Notes under the pieces: model-generated | The model's database searches: none | Told to the model about the DNA's origin: nothing | The model's input: the letters and a program-made list of their open reading frames with translations, nothing else | NCBI GenBank assembly: GCA_034434895.1 | Contig: DAOTYI010000016.1 | Coordinates: 1 to 7,525 of the forward strand | Length of the DNA: 7,525 nucleotides | Origin: DAOTXL01 sp034434895 | GTDB lineage: Bacteria; Chloroflexota; Anaerolineae; JAAYZQ01 | Reading direction: 5' to 3' | Translations under genes and position numbers: made by a program | Part shown: positions 4,571 through 7,525 of the stretch, piece after piece | Position numbering within the stretch: position 1 is the first letter of the stretch | How the letters are laid out: each line of letters begins with the position of its first letter

Positions 4571-5902
4571 TCAGTCTGGCCGTCTCCTCTTGTTCCAGAT
4601 CAGGATCCAAAAAGCGGCCAGGAACCGCAATCCGGCAAACAGGGCCAAGGCCAGCGGCACGTGCACCACACCGGCGATCAGCGGGCCGATCAGCGAGCCA
4701 AGCAGAAGCGCGGCGTTGAGCGCCAGGTTGTACCAGGCCAGGTGAGCAGGGCGGTCGTCCGCCGGAATCTCTTCCAGCAAATAGTTGGTCAATGCCCCGC
4801 TGACCAGCGACCAGCCCAATCCACCGCTGGCCGAGCCGGCCAGGAACAGCCCCAGGCCACGGGCAGCAGCCATGAATGCCGGATAGGAAGCCATCAACAT
4901 CCCACCCACAGCCGTCACCCGCTGGTTGCCCAATCGCCGCACCAGCCAGGCCAGCCGGATCGAGCCGATAAAGACGCTCACATAAAACACAGCCGTCCCC
5001 AGGCCGATCTCCCGGTCGGCCAGGTGCAGGTTGCGGACCCAGTGGAGCGGGAAGAGGGGGATCGCCAGGTGGATGGTCAGGTAGAAGGTAAACAGCACCA
5101 GGATCAACCGGCCATAGGCCCCCCTGAGGATATCCATCTGCAACAGCCGTCGCCCACGACGGCGCAACAGAAAGCGCAGGGCCGCTCCAGGGTTGAGGCT
5201 ATCCACCTGAAAGCGGACCCGGCCCGGCCAGGCCAGGTCGCCAAGGCCGCGCCCCACGCGGGGGCGGGGCTGCCCGTTAGGATTGGGGGTCAGAAACCAG
5301 AGGTGGAGGGTGCTCATGGCCGCACCCACAAAGCCCAGGCCAAAGACGACCTGATAGCCGGTGGGGAACGGCAGCCGGTCGAGGATCTGGCCGCACAGCA
5401 GCGAGACGACGATAAAGGTCACCGACAGGAGCGCATTGCGGACGCCGACCACGTGGCCGCGCCATTCCGGCGGGACCGCGTCGGCAAAGAGGGCATTAAA
5501 GCCCACTGCCAGGGCAGTGCCGGGGATGCTCATCAGCAACGTCAGCCCGATCAAGGTCCATACCTGCCCCTGGGGACCCAGCAGCCAGGGCAGAGGCACC
5601 CACAGCAGGTAGAAAAAGCGATGAAAGGCCGCCGTCCAGAAGATGGCCGGGCCAAGCGGTTGTTTCTCCAGCCAGCGGCCGGCCGGCAGCGTGGCCAGCA
5701 GATTGACGACGGCCGGCCCGGCGCTCAACAGACCGATCTGAAAGGCACTTGCCCCCAGACGGGCCGCGTAGACAGAGACAAAGGACAGGGCACTGGCCGC
5801 CAGAACGCCATACCAGGCGATGTCGAAGTACAGGTGGCGAAAGTTGGTCCGGCAGGCAGCCGGCACCGGCGGGCCGGAGCGGAACAGGGAGCGGCCAGGC
5901 AC
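4571..5902 (-). CDS. MFS transporter, 12 transmembrane segments
   Basis: From GTG 5902 the product has 443 residues. The N-half shows about six hydrophobic segments (roughly 23-43, 54-74, 85-105, 113-135, 155-175, 183-203). An Arg/Pro-rich cytoplasmic linker (204-258) leads to about six more (265-287, 298-320, 328-348, 351-372, 388-412, 415-436). The loop PAGRWLEKQPLGP after TM2 is a motif-A-like sequence, and PPEWRGHVVGVRNALLS after TM4 is typical of this MFS group. The substrate is unknown. I prefer the GTG because GGAAGGAAG (5917-5909) precedes it at good spacing, and because the longer reading from 5992 overlaps the upstream gene with a soluble, non-family sequence. It starts two bases after the isomerase stop, so the two are almost certainly translationally coupled. 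Sugar or drug export are both possible. Confidence 0.85.
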   Translation of the reverse strand: MPGRSLFRSGPPVPAACRTNFRHLYFDIAWYGVLAASALSFVSVYAARLGASAFQIGLLSAGPAVVNLLATLPAGRWLEKQPLGPAIFWTAAFHRFFYLLWVPLPWLLGPQGQVWTLIGLTLLMSIPGTALAVGFNALFADAVPPEWRGHVVGVRNALLSVTFIVVSLLCGQILDRLPFPTGYQVVFGLGFVGAAMSTLHLWFLTPNPNGQPRPRVGRGLGDLAWPGRVRFQVDSLNPGAALRFLLRRRGRRLLQMDILRGAYGRLILVLFTFYLTIHLAIPLFPLHWVRNLHLADREIGLGTAVFYVSVFIGSIRLAWLVRRLGNQRVTAVGGMLMASYPAFMAAARGLGLFLAGSASGGLGWSLVSGALTNYLLEEIPADDRPAHLAWYNLALNAALLLGSLIGPLIAGVVHVPLALALFAGLRFLAAFWILIWNKRRRPD

Positions 5903-5904
5903 GT

Positions 5905-6969
5905 TTATCTTCCTTCCGACATCCGCCGTTTGAGGGTGGCAATCTCGGCGATAGGGGTCGGATCGGCCCCATAGAGGGCGGCCAGGTAACAACTGACATA
6001 ATCGCCCAACTGCACTCCGGCCAGGGCCTGGGCCAGTTTTGATCTGCCTGGCACCGGCACCGCGTGGCAGGCGATCCCCTGCTCTTCCAAAATCTGGCGG
6101 GTGAGATCAAGGCGGAGCCGGTTGCGCGGTTGCAGGCCCTGGCCGGTCAGGAACAGAACGCAGAGCCGGTCGGCAGCCCCCGCCGGGAAATGGAGGCCCG
6201 ACAGGGCGTTGTGGTCCATCTCCGGCAGTACCTCAAAATAAGCCCACCCCTTGCCGTTCTCATTGAACTGGCACTTCCAGCGCCGTGCCACCGGAGCCAA
6301 CACCTCCGCGCCGACGACAACCGGCACCCGGCCGTACAACGCCTGAGCCAGTTGTCTGGCCCGGTTCCGCGCCACAGGGCTGTCGGGGGCCAGCTCCGCC
6401 CCCCAGCTTTCCAGGAGCGACAACCCCTCCTGCAGATCGGCTTCCAGATCGCCGACCGCGCCCAGCGCCTGCAGAATGCCCAGCAGAGAGACAAACAAAT
6501 AGCCCACTGCCGCGCGGGGCATCGAGCGATAGTGAAAAGAGAGCAGAGGCACTCCCCATTCGCCGGCCAGGCGGGCCAGTCGGCCGCCGGTGGTGACGGC
6601 CAGCAGGGGGCAGCCCCGCTCGTGAGCCGCCTCAAAGGCCGACAGTGTCTCCTCGGTATCGCCCGAATAGCTGGAGCCGATGACCAGCGTGTGCTCGTCG
6701 GCCCAGGCCGGCAGCCCATAGTCGCGGTGGACCAGGATGGGCAGGGGGGCGCTGTCGGCCACCACTGCTGCGGCCAGGTCCCCGCCGATGGCCGAACCGC
6801 CCATGCCGGCGATCAGCACCTTGTTGGCCCGTTGGTGGTGAGGGGGCAGCTTCAAGTCACGGGTCAAAGCCCAGGCCTGGCGGCATTGATGGGGCAGGGC
6901 AGCCACATGGTTCAGCATCCCCTCCCGATCCGGTTCGCGCTGCGCCGTCACGTCGTCGAGGTTGTCCAT
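5905..6969 (-). CDS. Bifunctional phosphoglucose/phosphomannose isomerase (isomerase part, possible internal start)
   Basis: Starting at ATG 6969 the product is 354 residues, the normal length for stand-alone bifunctional PGI/PMI enzymes. Its beginning (MDNLDDVTAQREPDREGMLNHVAALPHQCR) resembles the family's own N-terminus. The SIS phosphosugar-binding motifs are GMGGSAIGGD (55-64) and SSYSGDTEET (99-108). FNENGK provides Glu237 and MDHN provides His253. Their 16-residue spacing equals that of catalytic Glu203 and His219 in the Pyrobaculum aerophilum enzyme, and Lys347 near the C-terminus may be the active-site Lys. The enzyme links glycolysis to mannose metabolism in the cytoplasm. GGAGGTGA at 6985-6978 precedes the ATG, so separate initiation is plausible. 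This entry overlaps the fused reading frame deliberately. Confidence 0.8.
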   Translation of the reverse strand: MDNLDDVTAQREPDREGMLNHVAALPHQCRQAWALTRDLKLPPHHQRANKVLIAGMGGSAIGGDLAAAVVADSAPLPILVHRDYGLPAWADEHTLVIGSSYSGDTEETLSAFEAAHERGCPLLAVTTGGRLARLAGEWGVPLLSFHYRSMPRAAVGYLFVSLLGILQALGAVGDLEADLQEGLSLLESWGAELAPDSPVARNRARQLAQALYGRVPVVVGAEVLAPVARRWKCQFNENGKGWAYFEVLPEMDHNALSGLHFPAGAADRLCVLFLTGQGLQPRNRLRLDLTRQILEEQGIACHAVPVPGRSKLAQALAGVQLGDYVSCYLAALYGADPTPIAEIATLKRRMSEGR

Positions 6970-7525
6970 ATTCCCTGTCACCTCCATTGCCAGCCGATAG
7001 ATCTCCCGTCGAGGCCAGCCTGACAGGGCGCTCAGTTGCCGACCGGCTTCCCTGGCGCTGAGGCCCTGCTCCAGCCGCGCCCGAACCTCCGCCCGCAGCC
7101 GGGCTTTCTCCCACCGGCCTGTCGGCTGCCGCGCCCCACCGATGACCAGGGCACACCCCAACCAGTCGGGCCGGGCCGCCACCTGTCCTGCTGCCTGGCC
7201 CAATCTGCCCCGCCAGACCATCTCTGTCCCTTCCCCAGAGACCACCACGACGGCCAGCGGCCGGTCGCCCAGGGCGCCGTACAGGCAGGCCAGCGTATCG
7301 GGCAGGTGAGCCGGCGAGGCCAGGATCAGCAGCGTGCGCCGTTCGCCGGCCACGGCAGCCAGCAACGCCTGGCGCTCGTCGGGCTGAGCGGGCAGGGATC
7401 CCAGACAAATAAAACTGTCGGCCGGCAGGCCCGACAGGATCAGGGCCGTCACCGGCAAAGAGGGGCCGGGCACCGGCACAACGGGGAAGCCGCCTTCCAA
7501 AGCGGCACGGATCAGCCCACTGGCC
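5905..7525 (-). CDS. RsmI-like methyltransferase domain fused to bifunctional phosphoglucose/phosphomannose isomerase (5' end beyond window)
   Basis: A single reading frame without stops runs from the right edge to TAA at 5907-5905. The first part (7524 to about 6975) is the C-terminal part of an RsmI-type tetrapyrrole-methylase fold; RsmI methylates 16S rRNA C1402 at the 2'-O. It reads SGLIRAALEGGFPVVPVPGPS, then SGLPADSFICLGSLP, and ends in the helix-turn-helix-like tail LSAREAGRQLSALSGWPRREIYRLAME. The second part (from Met at 6969, 354 residues) is a complete SIS-domain bifunctional PGI/PMI interconverting fructose-6-P with glucose-6-P and mannose-6-P. With no stop between them, the simplest annotation is one fused protein. 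A strong internal ribosome binding site also allows separate production of the isomerase. An MFS gene follows after two bases. The N-terminal SAM-binding half of the methyltransferase is outside the window. Confidence 0.8.
   Translation of the reverse strand, partial: ASGLIRAALEGGFPVVPVPGPSLPVTALILSGLPADSFICLGSLPAQPDERQALLAAVAGERRTLLILASPAHLPDTLACLYGALGDRPLAVVVVSGEGTEMVWRGRLGQAAGQVAARPDWLGCALVIGGARQPTGRWEKARLRAEVRARLEQGLSAREAGRQLSALSGWPRREIYRLAMEVTGNMDNLDDVTAQREPDREGMLNHVAALPHQCRQAWALTRDLKLPPHHQRANKVLIAGMGGSAIGGDLAAAVVADSAPLPILVHRDYGLPAWADEHTLVIGSSYSGDTEETLSAFEAAHERGCPLLAVTTGGRLARLAGEWGVPLLSFHYRSMPRAAVGYLFVSLLGILQALGAVGDLEADLQEGLSLLESWGAELAPDSPVARNRARQLAQALYGRVPVVVGAEVLAPVARRWKCQFNENGKGWAYFEVLPEMDHNALSGLHFPAGAADRLCVLFLTGQGLQPRNRLRLDLTRQILEEQGIACHAVPVPGRSKLAQALAGVQLGDYVSCYLAALYGADPTPIAEIATLKRRMSEGR
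5909..5917 (-). promoter_or_regulatory. Ribosome binding site of the MFS gene, inside the isomerase 3' end
   Basis: GGAAGGAAG on the minus strand lies 6 bases before GTG 5902 and overlaps the last codons of the isomerase. This decides the GTG start and implies translational coupling. Confidence 0.65.
6970..7525 (-). other. RsmI-like domain, C-terminal part, with divergent family motifs
   Basis: Similarity to RsmI is clear in PVVPVPGPS and SGLPADSF, in the alternating helix/strand pattern, and in the C-terminal basic helix-turn-helix tail. The family's FYESPHR-type motif reads LILASPAHL here, so Glu and the final Arg are replaced. The following ARELTKxxEE-type motif reads VVSGEGTEMVWRG. The domain may therefore be a divergent paralogue with changed or reduced activity. 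The glycine-rich SAM-binding N-terminal half cannot be seen. It may not be the organism's housekeeping rsmI. Confidence 0.65.
6978..6985 (-). promoter_or_regulatory. Internal Shine-Dalgarno GGAGGTGA before the isomerase ATG
   Basis: GGAGGTGA on the minus strand ends 8 bases before ATG 6969. It sits within codons of the fused frame (Met-Glu-Val-Thr) at the boundary between the RsmI-like tail and the isomerase. A full anti-16S match there suggests the isomerase was, and may still be, started independently. Confidence 0.65.

Noticed and set aside
4661..5974. 437-residue plus-strand open frame
   Set aside because: It is antisense to the MFS and isomerase genes, has a Gln/Gly/Arg-rich composition and no domain; the minus-strand reading gives a clear 12-TM transporter.
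5903..5992. Longer N-terminus for the MFS protein starting at 5992
   Set aside because: The extra 30 residues overlap the isomerase, lack a good ribosome binding site and do not look like a transporter N-terminus.

Overview
The window is GC-rich bacterial DNA with no rRNA, tRNA or CRISPR array. Gene content fits Chloroflexota, perhaps an Anaerolineae- or Caldilineae-like lineage: a membrane-associated alkaline-phosphatase-superfamily protein, a bifunctional phosphoglucose/phosphomannose isomerase, HicAB remnants and palindrome-rich intergenic DNA. This placement rests on resemblance from memory, not on a search.

Layout. (1) 1-84 is a leader holding one copy of an intergenic repeat. (2) 85-1806 (+) encodes a type I phosphodiesterase/alkaline-phosphatase-superfamily protein. 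(3) 1807-2176 is a 370-bp regulatory and repeat region: a good sigma70-type promoter, a GC hairpin, a C/G-rich hairpin, a second copy of the repeat seen at 1-84, two GTTCA/TGAAC palindromes, and a MITE-like inverted repeat of the 'accaccaagacacaaag' type. (4) 2177-3694 (+) is an intact comM/yifB gene, encoding an AAA+ helicase of natural transformation. (5) 3695-4570 is a gene graveyard: a promoter, a roughly 167-bp multi-hairpin MITE flanked by 11-bp direct repeats, a short hicB antitoxin gene, the C-terminal third of a hicA toxin gene, and a 129-bp diverged copy of part of comM. (6) 4571-7525 (-) is a convergent operon. Its first gene runs off the right edge and joins an RsmI-like methyltransferase domain in frame to a complete bifunctional phosphoglucose/phosphomannose isomerase. 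Two bases later comes a 12-TM MFS transporter.

How it fits together. The minus-strand operon pairs hexose-phosphate isomerisation with a transporter of unknown substrate, so a sugar role is possible but unproven. The plus-strand genes look like independent units, each preceded by a copy of the same repeat, which may be a mobile REP-like element or a shared regulatory site. I see no clear complete new system. The observations most worth checking are the rsmI::pgi/pmi fusion with an internal Shine-Dalgarno site, the hicB-hicA internal deletion, the MITE between a promoter and hicB, the comM fragment duplication, and the paired palindromes with compensatory changes.
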